Shown: positions 1 through 9,525, numbered from the stretch's first letter. The stretch is DNA of 64,000 nucleotides from Micromonospora sp. NBC_01740 (GCF_035920365.1 NZ_CP109150.1:4526001-4590000); one strand, 5' to 3'. Notes: generated by a model from the letters alone, not told the origin. Program-made: numbers and translations.

Positions 1-70
1 CCCCGTCGGCGGAGACGCACTCGGTGTGGTGCGCGCGCAGCCGCAGCGGCAGATCGTTGGCGGGGGACAC
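1..70 (-). CDS. N-terminal fragment of an unidentified protein cut by the left edge
   Basis: Reading leftwards from position 70, a GTG opens a frame that stays open to the window edge (23 codons: VSPANDLPLRLRAHHTEC and a few more). An AAAGAGG ribosome binding site lies about 7 nt upstream, which supports the start. The gene begins 36 nt after the pknG stop on the same strand, so it is probably the last visible gene of the glnX-glnH-pknG operon. Too little protein is present to name a family. In related operons the next gene often belongs to the same signalling module, but that is only a guess here. Confidence 0.5.
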   Translation of the reverse strand, partial: MSPANDLPLRLRAHHTECVSADG

Positions 71-105
71 GGGTGACCTCTTTCCGTCGGGGCCGGCGGC
101 CGGGA

Positions 106-2283
106 TCACCACCACGTCACCGGCCGGTACGCGTTGGCCAGCTCGACGAGCGCGATTCGCTCGCGCCGGTCGGCGGTGCGCCGGGCGCGGGAGCGGCAGC
201 GGCGCTCGAAGGCGCGACGGAGGGCGTCCTCGTCGAGCCGGTGACCGAACAGCCGCCGGCCGCCGTGGCGCTCCTCGGTCAGGTCGCAGTGCAGCGCGAT
301 CCGCAGGATGTGCGCCTCCACCTCCTCGCGTTCGCCGAACGGGGGCAGCTTGTCGACGATCGCGGCGGCGTCGAGCGCCGTGTCGAGCCGGTGCCCGTCG
401 TCCGGCGCGTCGAGCAGGATGCGCACCGCACAGGTCACCGCCGCCGTCGAGGCGCGGGAGGACTCCGGCACCCGCAGCAGGGCGTCCGCCGCGCTGCGCG
501 CGTCCGCCGTCGCCAGCAGGCAGCGGGCCAGCCCGAACGCCGCGCCCACCACGCCCGGGTCGGCGCCCCACACCCCCTGGTAGTGGTCGGCCGCCGTGCG
601 CGGGTCACCGTCGAGTTCGCAGGCCACCGCGTACGCGAGCCGCGTGGACACCTCGCCGGGCAGCCAGCCGTAGACCTGCGCGAACCAGCGCCGGGCGGTG
701 CCGGCGTCCCGCCCCACCAGGGCCACCAGGGCGCGGTGCCACCACAGCGCCCAGTCCCGCGACTCCTCGGGGAAGTCGGCGAGCAGCGGGCCGGCCTCGT
801 CCACCCGCCCGGTGGCGAGGTGGGCCCGGACGGCGCGGTAGGTCACCTGCGCGGTCTGCTCCGGGGCGGTCCGCAACAGCTCGATGAGCTCGGCCGGGTC
901 GGCGGCGCCGAGCGAGGCGAGGAACCCGGCGGCCGGGTCGGCGCCGTCGACCAGGGGTACGGGCAGGCCGAGCATGATCTCCACGACGTCCAGGGCGTCG
1001 CGGTCGGTGTGCAGGGCGAAGGCGCACGCGGACGGGCTGAACAGGGTGGACCGGGTCGGCCGGGGCACGCCGTCGGCCGCCGAGCTGACCTGCCGTCGTA
1101 CGCCCCGGACCTGTTCGCGCATCTCGGCGGCGGCGGCGAACCGGTCCTCCGGCGCGGCGGCGGTGGCCCGGGCGAGCAGCCGCAGGAACGGGTCGAGCCG
1201 CGCGGGCACGGGCAGCCGCAGCACGTCCTGCCCTGGCGGGATCCGGGTCACCTCGGTGGACCGGGGCACCAGGGTCAGCGCGGCGAGGGTCCGGCCGACG
1301 GTGTAGAGGTCCGACCGCACGCTCGGGCCGGCGGGCCCCAGCCGCTCCACCTCCGGAGCGGTGTAGCCCGCGGTGCCCCACGCCGGGCTCACCGTGTTGT
1401 CGATGCGGCGGGCCGCGCCGAAGTCGACCAGCTTGATCGGGTCGTTGGTGCCCTGGCCGCCGACCCGCATCACGTTCTCGGGCTTCAGGTCGCAGTAGAG
1501 CCAACCCTGGTCGTGCAGGTACTCGAAGGCGTCGAGGATCTGCACGGCGTATCCCAGCGCCTGCGCCACGTCCACGGCGGTGGAACCGCCGCCCGGGCCG
1601 GCCGCGCTGCGGGCCTCCTCCAGGGTGCCGCCGTTGACGTACTCCATCACCAGGTAGCCGGCGTCCCGGTCGGACTCGGGCCGCAGCGCGTGGGTGATGG
1701 TGACGATCCTCGGGTGGTTCAGCGCGATCAGCGCCTGCCGCTCGGCGACGAACGCCGCGATGGCCTCCCGGTCCTCCGGGTTGCGTTGCCCCTTCAGCAC
1801 CCGCCAGGCGCCGTCCATGTCCTCGTCCCGGGCGAGGAACACCCAGCCGACGCCGCCGTTGCCGAGACAGCCCTCGATCCGGTACCGCCCGGCGCGCAGG
1901 TCGCCGTCGGCCAGGGGCGGGGTGAAGGAGTACCGGGTGCCGCAGTCGGGGCAGAAGCCGGCTACCCGGGGCAGCCGGGGACCGCGGTGGCGGGGGCAGC
2001 TCGTGTTGCCGCAGTAGCGGGAGTGCTCGGGCACGACCGCCTGCGACACCACCGCCGTCAGGGGGTCGTGCGGCCGGGCGGTCGGCAGCACGGCCGGTCG
2101 CTCCCAGGGCCGGGACGTCGTACGCAGCGGCCGTGGGCCGACCTCCGCAGCCGGTACCGGCCCGCCGGCGGCTGCGGACCCGGCGCCGGCCCCGACGCAC
2201 TCGTGCCCCCAGAGCCGGCAGAACCCGTCCTGGTCGACGGTGCCGGGGCAGTTGCGTTCCGCGCAGCCGCGGCTCGCCGTCAT
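106..2283 (-). CDS. pknG: Serine/threonine protein kinase PknG
   Basis: A cytosolic Ser/Thr kinase of the PknG family, 725 residues, close to the usual 730-770. Two cysteine clusters occupy the N-terminus: C7/C12/C22 and a rubredoxin-like knuckle (C91, C96, CPDC at 111-114). The kinase domain follows with the ATP lysine in VLK (164), a catalytic loop YCDLKPEN in place of the usual HRD (D265), and DFG at 287-289. The C-terminal third is helical and Ala/Arg-rich, as expected for the TPR domain. The ATG overlaps the upstream stop (ATGA). In mycobacteria PknG works with GlnH and GlnX to sense aspartate/glutamate and controls 2-oxoglutarate metabolism through an FHA protein. The same order here suggests the same role. 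Confidence 0.93.
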   Translation of the reverse strand: MTASRGCAERNCPGTVDQDGFCRLWGHECVGAGAGSAAAGGPVPAAEVGPRPLRTTSRPWERPAVLPTARPHDPLTAVVSQAVVPEHSRYCGNTSCPRHRGPRLPRVAGFCPDCGTRYSFTPPLADGDLRAGRYRIEGCLGNGGVGWVFLARDEDMDGAWRVLKGQRNPEDREAIAAFVAERQALIALNHPRIVTITHALRPESDRDAGYLVMEYVNGGTLEEARSAAGPGGGSTAVDVAQALGYAVQILDAFEYLHDQGWLYCDLKPENVMRVGGQGTNDPIKLVDFGAARRIDNTVSPAWGTAGYTAPEVERLGPAGPSVRSDLYTVGRTLAALTLVPRSTEVTRIPPGQDVLRLPVPARLDPFLRLLARATAAAPEDRFAAAAEMREQVRGVRRQVSSAADGVPRPTRSTLFSPSACAFALHTDRDALDVVEIMLGLPVPLVDGADPAAGFLASLGAADPAELIELLRTAPEQTAQVTYRAVRAHLATGRVDEAGPLLADFPEESRDWALWWHRALVALVGRDAGTARRWFAQVYGWLPGEVSTRLAYAVACELDGDPRTAADHYQGVWGADPGVVGAAFGLARCLLATADARSAADALLRVPESSRASTAAVTCAVRILLDAPDDGHRLDTALDAAAIVDKLPPFGEREEVEAHILRIALHCDLTEERHGGRRLFGHRLDEDALRRAFERRCRSRARRTADRRERIALVELANAYRPVTWW

Positions 2284-3164
2284 CGCGTACCCCCGTTCAC
2301 GGCCTGCTGGTAGGCCCGCACCGCGCGGCTCGCGGCGGTCACGGTGAAGGCGTCGGGGCGCAGCGCGGCCAGCGCCTCCCGGTAGGCCAGCTCGACCCGC
2401 GGGTGCTCGGCCCGGCCCTCGTCGGCGGCCTTCTGCCGGTACGCCTCCAGCCGGCCGGTCAGCTCCACGTGGCAGCCCCGGCGCAGCCGGCGCCGCGCGG
2501 TGTCGGTCCGCTCGACCGCGCGGTCGACGGCGGCCCGCAGCGAGCCGTCGTCGCGTTCCGGCTGGACGTCCCCCCGCCACCACTGGCCACGGCCCGCCGC
2601 CTCGGCGGCGGTGAGCCGGTCCAGCAGCCCGTCGAGCGCGAGCGCCGCCAGGGGATCCGTCCCGTCGCCCAGCCCCTCGCCGGCGGCCTCCGTCGCGAGC
2701 TGCCGGAGCCGCTCGACCGAGGAGCGCAGCCGCTGCGCCCGGACCGCCAGTCGGTCCCGGCCGTACGCGTCGACGATCCGGCGGATCCGGGCCACGTGCT
2801 CGCGGGCCGCGACCAGGATCTCCTGGACGTCCATCGCCTGCACCTGCACCGGCTCGCCGGTGGCGGCGGTGAACCGGACCTCGCACGGGCCGGTCAGCAG
2901 CCGGGCCAGGGCCTCCTCGCCCGCGTCCGTCGACCGGTCGATCCCGTCGAGGTCGTCGACCAGCCGGTCGAGGGCCAGCGACAGGCAGCCGAGCCGGTGC
3001 AGTAGGTCCCGGGCCTTCTGCGCGGGCGCGGCGGCCGGGCCGTCGGGCTGCCGGAAGGCGTCCGTGACCAGCTGCTGCACGTCGAGCAGGTGCTCGCAGA
3101 CCCAGGCGTGCGCGGCCAGGGTGGCGTCGAGGCGTTCCCGCACGGCCATCCGCCCACCGTCCAT
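2280..3164 (-). CDS. Conserved helical protein of the pknG operon, unknown function
   Basis: 294 residues, no recognised domain. It is rich in Arg, Ala, Leu and Glu with long predicted helices, and has no signal peptide or membrane segment, so it is probably cytosolic. The chosen ATG (3164) overlaps the glnH stop as ATGA, and its own stop overlaps the pknG ATG the same way, so it should be translationally coupled on both sides. An in-frame ATG at 3149 is the alternative start. The three-gene glnX-glnH-pknG core known from mycobacteria does not have this gene between glnH and pknG. An adaptor between sensor and kinase is a reasonable but untested idea. Confidence 0.8.
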   Translation of the reverse strand: MDGGRMAVRERLDATLAAHAWVCEHLLDVQQLVTDAFRQPDGPAAAPAQKARDLLHRLGCLSLALDRLVDDLDGIDRSTDAGEEALARLLTGPCEVRFTAATGEPVQVQAMDVQEILVAAREHVARIRRIVDAYGRDRLAVRAQRLRSSVERLRQLATEAAGEGLGDGTDPLAALALDGLLDRLTAAEAAGRGQWWRGDVQPERDDGSLRAAVDRAVERTDTARRRLRRGCHVELTGRLEAYRQKAADEGRAEHPRVELAYREALAALRPDAFTVTAASRAVRAYQQAVNGGTR

Positions 3165-4246
3165 CAGTCGGCCGGCCGGGGGGTGGCCGGCGCGGGGTCG
3201 GGGGGCGGCCACCCGGTGGTGACCGGCCCGGGCGAGGGCATGCCCCGGTCCCGGTGGCCGGCGAGCCACCGGTCGTGGGCCTGCTGCCACACCACCGCCG
3301 TACGCGGCTGCGCCAGCACGTGGTTGACGAACGCGACCAGCTCCCGGCCGTCGGTCAGGCGGAACGCGAAGGCGTGCGGCTCGTCGGTGAACCAGGTGCA
3401 TTCCTCGTCCCGGTGCTGGTCACAGGACCGCCTCTCCGGCCGGGGCGCCTCGGTCACCAACGTCGTGTCCGGGGCCATCCGGGCGAAGCCCAGCAGGATG
3501 TTGTCGTCGGTGCTGACCCCGTCGACCTGCTTCTGACGCAGCATGACCAGGCAGTCGACCGGGTGCGGGGCGTGCACCGGGACCGGCCGCAGGCCGCCCG
3601 CGGTGCGGTAGCCGGCGATCATCGCCAGCGAGGTGGTGTCCGTGGCGGCGCAGACCCGCCGGCCGCCGAGCTGTTCCATGCCCGCGAACTCGGGCGTGCC
3701 GTCGGCGTTCCTGCGGACCAGCACCGTCTGCCCGGAGTCGAGGTAGTCGTTGGAGAACAGCACCCGCCGGGCCCGCTCGCAGGACGCGGTCAGCGACGTG
3801 GCGACGACGTCGATCTCCCCCTTGTCGAGCATGGCGAAGGCGCCCTGGCCGGGCGGCACGGCCTTGAAGGTCAGCCGGTTGCGCGGGTCGTCGGCCGGCC
3901 AGAGGGCGCGGGCCACCGCCAGCATCAGCTCGATGTTGAAACCCTCGAACCGCTGGGTGCTGGCGTCCCAGTGGCTCATGGTGGCGTCGGACGGGTCCAC
4001 GCCGGCGACCAGTTCGCCCCTGTCGAGGATCTGGCGCGGGGGCGTCGGGTCGGGCGGGAGGCTGCGGCGTACCGGGCAGACCCCGCCGGTCGCGTCGGTG
4101 GTCGGCGTCGTGGCCACCCCCGGTGGCCGCGCGGGGGGCGCGGGTGCGGGTGCCGCCGGCGCGGCGCACCCGGCCAGCGCCGCCAGGAGCGCGAGCGACG
4201 CGGCCCGGCGCCGGGGCCGCGTCGGGGTCCGCCGGGGTGTGGTCAC
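3164..4246 (-). CDS. glnH: Periplasmic-type amino-acid-binding lipoprotein GlnH
   Basis: 360-residue extracellular solute-binding protein family 3. An Arg-rich N-terminus is followed by a short hydrophobic stretch and the lipobox LAGC (cleavage before about C29), then a Pro/Ala linker and the binding domain (GELVAGVDPSDATMSHWD, then FEGFNIELMLAVARALW). Such proteins bind glutamate, aspartate or glutamine. The GTG start overlaps the glnX stop as GTGA. No ABC permease or ATPase gene adjoins it, which fits a sensory role through GlnX and PknG rather than transport. Confidence 0.88.
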   Translation of the reverse strand: MTTPRRTPTRPRRRAASLALLAALAGCAAPAAPAPAPPARPPGVATTPTTDATGGVCPVRRSLPPDPTPPRQILDRGELVAGVDPSDATMSHWDASTQRFEGFNIELMLAVARALWPADDPRNRLTFKAVPPGQGAFAMLDKGEIDVVATSLTASCERARRVLFSNDYLDSGQTVLVRRNADGTPEFAGMEQLGGRRVCAATDTTSLAMIAGYRTAGGLRPVPVHAPHPVDCLVMLRQKQVDGVSTDDNILLGFARMAPDTTLVTEAPRPERRSCDQHRDEECTWFTDEPHAFAFRLTDGRELVAFVNHVLAQPRTAVVWQQAHDRWLAGHRDRGMPSPGPVTTGWPPPDPAPATPRPAD

Positions 4247-5637
4247 TGGTACTCCAGGTGGCGCTGGCGCAGCCCGGCCACCACACCGGCGGCGGCGAGC
4301 AGGGTGACCCAGGCGGCTGGGCCGCCCAGGTGGTGGCGTGCCTCGGGCAGCCCGTCGACCATCCGGGTGACCTCCTCGTTGCGGGTGGTCAGTTCGGTCA
4401 GCAGGTGGCCCTCCGCCGCGACGAACGCCCGGCCCGCCGATCCCTCGGCGAGCACGGTGTCGACCGCGTCGCGGAACGCGTCGGGCGTCTTGATCTGCCG
4501 GGCCGGCCAGACGTCCCGCGCCAGGGCGGTGCAGTCGATCCGGTCCTTCGGTGGTTCCCGCCCCCCGGCGGGCTCGAGGCAGAGGTCCCGGCTGTCGAAG
4601 TCCGCCTTGTGCCCGGCCGGATCGACGCTCGCGCCGAGCCCCAGGTAGACATCGGCCCGGCCGGCCAGCAGGGCGCCGAGCCGCTGCTGGGTGGCGCTCT
4701 GCGCGTCGATCGCCCGTTCCAGTTCCGGAAACCCCCGGTCGGCGTCCGGCCAGTGCCACCACGAGGAGACCAGCATGGCCAGCACGGCCGTGGTGGCCAC
4801 CGAGGCCAGCAGCAGACCAGCGTTCAGCCGGCGCCGGGTCCGCCGGCGCAGCCACACCTGCACCACCACCAGGGCGGCGAGGGCGCCCAGCGGCACCAGC
4901 ACGGACGCGGCCAGCCAGGGCCGGGCGTCGGCGCGGGCGTCGAGCAGGAGCCTGGTGTCGTAGTTCCACAGGCCCTGGGCCGCGGTGAGCAGCTCGGTGG
5001 ACATGTAGTGCGACGCCTCCCGCGCGTAGGCCGAGGCGAGCACCGCGCGGGCCGCCGGGCTGCCCGTCCCGGCCTGCTCCGCCGTCCCGGCCGGCGGGCA
5101 GGGCTGCCGGTTGCCCGTGGCCGTCGCGGAGAGCGGACCGGCGACCCGCAGGGCGGCGCACACCACGTCGCGGTAGACCTTCAACCGGGCGGCGATGGTC
5201 GCCAGCCGGGTGAGGCGGTCCGGGTCGCCGACGGCGTTGCCCATCGAGTCGGTCAGCGTGCGCTCCACCTCGTGGACGGACGCGTCGTAGGCGGCCACCA
5301 GCGGGGCCCGTCGGTCCTCGGCCGGCGGCAGCAGGAAGACGGCGCTGGCGGCGACGTCCGCGTCGGCGAGGCCCTGGTAGATCTGCCGGGCGGTCGTGCT
5401 GGTGCCCACGGCGGTCGCCGCGGACCGCTCGCCCAGCGTGGTGGCCGACGCCCGGGACTGCAGGGCGACGGCGGCGGTGGCGGCCAGCGCGGCGACCAGT
5501 ACGGCGCCGCTGAGCACGATCAGCGCCGGGGTCGTCCGGAGCGCGTCGCGGAGCCGGCCGGTGCCGACGGAGCGGGTCGGCCCGCTGGCCGGGGCGGGCC
5601 GGTCGGCCCCGGGCTCGTCCCCCGTGTGCGACGCCAT
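4243..5637 (-). CDS. glnX: Membrane sensor protein GlnX
   Basis: 464 residues with the layout of mycobacterial GlnX (Rv0412c type). A transmembrane segment lies near residues 37-58, followed by an extracytoplasmic helical domain of about 160 residues, two adjacent membrane helices near the middle (WLAASVLVPLGALAALVVVQ, then LNAGLLLASVATTAVLAML), a second extracytoplasmic domain, and a C-terminal helix (AAWVTLLAAAGVVAGL). It is the first gene of a minus-strand operon and overlaps glnH by 4 nt. The expected role is to pass ligand binding by GlnH to the cytosolic kinase PknG. The 245 nt upstream are non-coding and should hold the operon promoter; I could only see a weak -10-like TATCGG near 5755. 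Confidence 0.87.
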   Translation of the reverse strand: MASHTGDEPGADRPAPASGPTRSVGTGRLRDALRTTPALIVLSGAVLVAALAATAAVALQSRASATTLGERSAATAVGTSTTARQIYQGLADADVAASAVFLLPPAEDRRAPLVAAYDASVHEVERTLTDSMGNAVGDPDRLTRLATIAARLKVYRDVVCAALRVAGPLSATATGNRQPCPPAGTAEQAGTGSPAARAVLASAYAREASHYMSTELLTAAQGLWNYDTRLLLDARADARPWLAASVLVPLGALAALVVVQVWLRRRTRRRLNAGLLLASVATTAVLAMLVSSWWHWPDADRGFPELERAIDAQSATQQRLGALLAGRADVYLGLGASVDPAGHKADFDSRDLCLEPAGGREPPKDRIDCTALARDVWPARQIKTPDAFRDAVDTVLAEGSAGRAFVAAEGHLLTELTTRNEEVTRMVDGLPEARHHLGGPAAWVTLLAAAGVVAGLRQRHLEYQ

Positions 5638-5882
5638 GCCCGTCCTCCCGCTCGCCGGGGCCTCCGGCGGCCTCCTGGCGGAAGGCGTCGCGGTACCGGA
5701 GGCGGCCCCGTCCGCCCCGCCGGGCGGTCACCCGGGTGGCCTGCGGCGGAGTCCGATAGCAGGTGGGTGATCGCGGGCGGGGGAGGACCAGGGTGGCACC
5801 GCGGCTGCACGGGTGGCACGCGTTTGTCCGGTATCTGACCTGAGCGTCACCGGTCAGCCGCGCAGGGGAGCGGCCGGTCCGG

Positions 5883-7121
5883 TCAGGGGGCTGGGTCGTC
5901 GGCCTCGGCCCGGGGTGGGAAGGCCAGGGCGAGGGTGAGGTCGAGGACGGTCGCCGGGTCGGTCAGGCGCTCGCCGTACAGCTCGCGGAGCTTGCCCATC
6001 CGGTAGCGGACGGTCTGCGCGTGCACGAAGAGGTCGGCGGCCACGTCGTCGCGCCGGCCCTGGTGCAGCAGCCAGGAGCGCAGGGTCTCGGCGAGCCGGT
6101 CGGCGGTGCCGGGCGGCAGCGACGCGAGCGGCGCCAGGACCCGGGCGCGCAGGTCGGCGAGCCCTTCCGGGTCGGTGCTCAGCACCAGCTCGGCCAGGTG
6201 CTCCTCGGTGTCCAGCGCCGGCCCGTCGTCGGCCGGGCGCAGGCCGAGCGACAGGGCCCGGACCGCCCGCTGGTAGGAGGAGGCGACCAGGGCCCAGGGC
6301 CGGGCGGGGCCGAGCAGGGCGCGGCGGCCGTGCAGCACCCGGGCGAGCTGCCGCCGCCGCTCCCCGTGCGTGTCGGGCACCAGCAGCACCGCCAGGTCCT
6401 CGCCCGCCCCGCCCGCCGGGAGGTCGTCGCCGCTCTCCAGGGTGTGCGGGTGCAGCCGGGCGAGCGCCGCGCGGAGGTTGGCCCGGGGCAGCAGGACGAC
6501 GGTGAGGGTCTGCGGCGGCGGCCAGTCGGCCCGCTCGGCGCTGCGCAGCAGCGCCTCCTCGGGCTCCCCGGCGAGCAGCCGCTGGGTGAGCCGCTCCAGG
6601 TTGCGTCGCCGGGCCCGGCCGGCGCTGGCCAGCTCGTCGGCGTGCCCGGCCACACTGGCGGCGGAGAGCTCGTCGATGTACGCGAACATCAGCTCGGCGA
6701 ACTCGGCGACGGTGGCGGCGGACGACCCGCCCTGCACGGTGGTGGTGGACATCTCCCGCCAGGAGACGCGGGCGCCGACGCGGTACGCGGCGAGCAGGGC
6801 GTCCATGCTCCGGCCGGAGCGCGCCTCGCCGCTGCCGAGGGCGTACGCGGCCTCCAGCGCGCCGACCAGCGGGGTGCTCGGGTCGCCGCCGTGGGAACGG
6901 CCGATGAGCTGGAGGAACGTGCCGAGCGCGATCTGCACCGCAGTCTCGATCTTCTCGCGCATCTGACCGGTCAGGGCGCCGGAGTAGCTGGGCACCTCGG
7001 CGGTGATGGCGGTCACCGTGCGCTCGGCGAGCAGGGGCAGCCGGTCGTGCAGCGCGCCGGCCACCCGGACGTCCAACTCGAGGCGGGCCGCGCGCCGCGT
7101 GGCCTCCGAGCGTTCGGACAC
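5883..7121 (-). CDS. PucR/CdaR-type transcriptional regulator
   Basis: 412 residues. The N-terminal half resembles the RsbRD_N-like helical domain of PucR-family regulators (ALHDRLPLLAERTVTAITAEVP...). The C-terminus carries the PucR-type helix-turn-helix (RDDVAADLFVHAQTVRYRMGKLRELYG). The GTG start is supported by GGAGGG 8 nt upstream; longer in-frame starts would run through the divergent gene. It is transcribed away from the reductase/desaturase genes across only 84 nt, so control of that pair is likely. The effector is unknown. Confidence 0.88.
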   Translation of the reverse strand: MSERSEATRRAARLELDVRVAGALHDRLPLLAERTVTAITAEVPSYSGALTGQMREKIETAVQIALGTFLQLIGRSHGGDPSTPLVGALEAAYALGSGEARSGRSMDALLAAYRVGARVSWREMSTTTVQGGSSAATVAEFAELMFAYIDELSAASVAGHADELASAGRARRRNLERLTQRLLAGEPEEALLRSAERADWPPPQTLTVVLLPRANLRAALARLHPHTLESGDDLPAGGAGEDLAVLLVPDTHGERRRQLARVLHGRRALLGPARPWALVASSYQRAVRALSLGLRPADDGPALDTEEHLAELVLSTDPEGLADLRARVLAPLASLPPGTADRLAETLRSWLLHQGRRDDVAADLFVHAQTVRYRMGKLRELYGERLTDPATVLDLTLALAFPPRAEADDPAP

Positions 7122-7205
7122 GTTTGTTCCCTCCGCACAAAAAGCCTCGTCCGGTTCACCTTCGCAGGTCAAGATTTTATGCCATTCTGCCGCGACCATC
7201 GAATC

Positions 7206-8297
7206 ATGACCACCACCGTCCCGAACCCCTCCGGGAAGGCGGCCCTGCGGGGCCGGATCCTTCGGCTGGCCGCGTCGGTCACCACCCCGCTGCTGCCCGA
7301 CGACTACCTCGACCTGGTCGCCCCGCTGCGCTCCGGCGCCGACCTGCGCGGCCGGATCCTCGCCGTGCGTCCCGAGACCGCCGACGCGGCGACGCTGGTG
7401 ATCCGGCCCGGCCGCGACTGGCGCGGGCACACCCCCGGGCAGTACGTCCGCCTCGGCGTCGACGTCGACGGCGTACGCCAGTGGCGGGCCTACTCGGTCA
7501 CCTCGCCCCCCGCGCGCCGGGGCGGGCCGATCTCGGTCACCGTGAAGGCCATCCCCGACGGGGTCGTCAGCAACCATCTCGTCCGGCGGACCCGGCCCGG
7601 GACGCTGGTCCAGCTCGACCAGGCCCAGGGCGACTTCGTGCTGCCGGGCCGGCCGCCGGCCCGGGTGCTCTTCGTGACCGCGGGCAGCGGCGTCACCCCC
7701 GTGATGGGGATGCTGCGCGCCGGCGTGGCGGGCGACGCCGACGTCGTCGTGGTGCACTCGGCGCCGACCCCCGCCGACGTGATCTTCGGCGCCGAGCTGC
7801 GGGACCTGGCCGCGCGGGGCGCGATCCGGCTGGTGGAGCGGCACACCGACACCGACGGGCTGCTCACCGTGGCCGACCTCGACCGCCTCGTGCCCGACCA
7901 CCTCGACCGGGAGACCTGGGCCTGCGGCCCGCTCGGCCTGCTCGACGCCCTCGAGGAGCACTGGACGGCCGGGGGGCGCGGCGACCGGCTGCACACCGAG
8001 CGGTTCCGGCCGACCGTCATCTCGCCCGGCGAGGGCGGCACCGTCACCTTCGCCCGCTCGGGCGTCACCGTCGACGCCGACGGCGCCACCCCGCTGCTCG
8101 ACGCCGGCGAGAACGCCGGGGTGCTGATGCCCTCGGGCTGCCGGATGGGCATCTGCTTCGGCTGCGTCCTGCCGCTGCGCCAGGGCGCGGTCCGGGACCT
8201 GCGCAACGGGGAACTGACCACGGCGGTGCCCGGCGACGGCGTCCGCATCCAGACCTGCGTGTCGGCGGCGGCCGGCCCCTGCGACATCGACCACTGA
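7206..8297 (+). CDS. Ferredoxin-type flavodoxin reductase (FAD/NAD(P) and 2Fe-2S), desaturase electron-transfer partner
   Basis: 363 residues in three modules. An FAD-binding barrel carries RAYSVTSPP (RxYS flavin motif). An NAD(P)-binding domain carries VTAGSGVTPVMGML and the terminal WACGPLGLLDAL. A C-terminal plant-type 2Fe-2S ferredoxin domain has ligands in CRMGICFGCVLP plus a later Cys in QTCVS. The desaturase gene follows after 14 nt, so the protein probably feeds it electrons, as Rv3230c does for DesA3 in mycobacteria. No strong ribosome binding site precedes the ATG. Confidence 0.92.
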   Translation: MTTTVPNPSGKAALRGRILRLAASVTTPLLPDDYLDLVAPLRSGADLRGRILAVRPETADAATLVIRPGRDWRGHTPGQYVRLGVDVDGVRQWRAYSVTSPPARRGGPISVTVKAIPDGVVSNHLVRRTRPGTLVQLDQAQGDFVLPGRPPARVLFVTAGSGVTPVMGMLRAGVAGDADVVVVHSAPTPADVIFGAELRDLAARGAIRLVERHTDTDGLLTVADLDRLVPDHLDRETWACGPLGLLDALEEHWTAGGRGDRLHTERFRPTVISPGEGGTVTFARSGVTVDADGATPLLDAGENAGVLMPSGCRMGICFGCVLPLRQGAVRDLRNGELTTAVPGDGVRIQTCVSAAAGPCDIDH

Positions 8298-8311
8298 CCG
8301 GAGTACCTGAC

Positions 8312-9454
8312 GTGACCGTGATCCAGAACAAGCCCGACAACCCGATCGCCCACCTCACCGCCGAGGACATCGAGACCATCGGCAGGGAACTCGACGCGAT
8401 CCGCGCCCGGGTGGTCGCCGACCGGGGCGAGCGGGACGCCGCGTACATCCGCCGGGTCATCTCGACGCAGCGCAAGCTGGAACTGGGCAGCCGGGTCGTG
8501 CTGCTGTTCTCCCTCTTCCCGCCCGCCTGGATCGTGGGCACGGCCGGCCTGACCGCGGCCAAGATCCTGGAGAACATGGAGGTCGGCCACAACGTCCTGC
8601 ACGGCCAGTGGGACTGGATGCGCGACCCGAAGATCCACTCCACCACCTGGGAGTGGGACCACGTCTCGCCCGCCGACCAGTGGAAGCACTCGCACAACGA
8701 GCTGCACCACACGTACACGAACGTCCTCGGCAAGGACAACGACCTCGGCTACGGCATCATGCGCGTCGACGAGGACCAGCGGTGGCACCCGTTCCACCTG
8801 GGGCAGCCGCTGTGGAACTTCATCAACGCCTGCTTCTTCGAGTACGGCATCGCCGCGTACGACCTGGAGCTGGGGCGCAACCTGCGCAAGGGCCGGCACA
8901 AGAAGCCGGAGTTCCGGGCCCGGGCCCGCGCGGTGGGCCGCAAGATCCGCCGGCAGGTGCTCAAGGACTACGTGCTGCACCCGCTGCTGTCCGGGCCCTC
9001 GTTCCTGCACACGCTGGCCGCCACCTTCACCGCCAACCTCCTGCGCAACCTGTGGAGCCACTCGGTGATCATGTGCGGGCACTTCCCGGAGGGCGTGGAG
9101 ACCTTCTCCCGGCGCTCGATCGAGGGCGAGACCCGCGGCGAGTGGTACCTGCGCCAGATGCTCGGCTCGGCCAACATCAGCGGCAGCCGGCTGATGCACA
9201 TCATGACCGGCAACCTGTCGTTCCAGATCGAGCACCACCTCTTCCCGGACCTGCCCAGCAACCGCTACCAGGAGATCGCCCCCGAGGTGCGGGCCCTGTT
9301 CGACCGCTACGGGCTGAAGTACACCACCGGCTCGCTGCCCCGGCAGGTCTTCTCCGCGTGGAAGAAGGTCGTCCGGCTGTCGCTGCCGAACCGGAAGGCG
9401 CCCCGCCGGGTCGACGACCGCCCCGCGCCGGCGCTCGCCACGTCCGGCGTCTGA
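8312..9454 (+). CDS. Membrane fatty-acyl (stearoyl-CoA type) desaturase
   Basis: 380 residues. The three histidine boxes that hold the di-iron centre are intact: HNVLH, HNELHH and QIEHHLFP. Hydrophobic helices lie between them (LLFSLFPPAWIVGTAGLTAA and others). Members introduce a double bond, usually delta-9, into acyl-CoA or membrane lipids. The GTG start lies 14 nt after the reductase stop, so the two form an operon. The nearest functional analogue is DesA3 with its oxidoreductase. Regulation by the divergent PucR-type protein and by membrane-fluidity needs is inferred. Confidence 0.92.
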   Translation: MTVIQNKPDNPIAHLTAEDIETIGRELDAIRARVVADRGERDAAYIRRVISTQRKLELGSRVVLLFSLFPPAWIVGTAGLTAAKILENMEVGHNVLHGQWDWMRDPKIHSTTWEWDHVSPADQWKHSHNELHHTYTNVLGKDNDLGYGIMRVDEDQRWHPFHLGQPLWNFINACFFEYGIAAYDLELGRNLRKGRHKKPEFRARARAVGRKIRRQVLKDYVLHPLLSGPSFLHTLAATFTANLLRNLWSHSVIMCGHFPEGVETFSRRSIEGETRGEWYLRQMLGSANISGSRLMHIMTGNLSFQIEHHLFPDLPSNRYQEIAPEVRALFDRYGLKYTTGSLPRQVFSAWKKVVRLSLPNRKAPRRVDDRPAPALATSGV

Positions 9455-9513
9455 CCCGCCCCCGACGCCGCCGCCCGCCGCGAAACGCGCTGGGCGGCGG
9501 CGCGGCGTCCCCG

Positions 9514-9525
9514 TACAGTCGGGGC
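9514..9525 (+). promoter_or_regulatory. -10 element for a leaderless leader-peptide transcript
   Basis: TACAGT at 9514-9519 is followed by a 6-nt GC-rich discriminator and then directly by the ATG of the leader peptide at 9526, so transcription should start at or next to that ATG. The same arrangement (TACAGT, six bases, start codon) precedes the pirin gene at 57962. No convincing -35 hexamer is visible. Confidence 0.55.
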
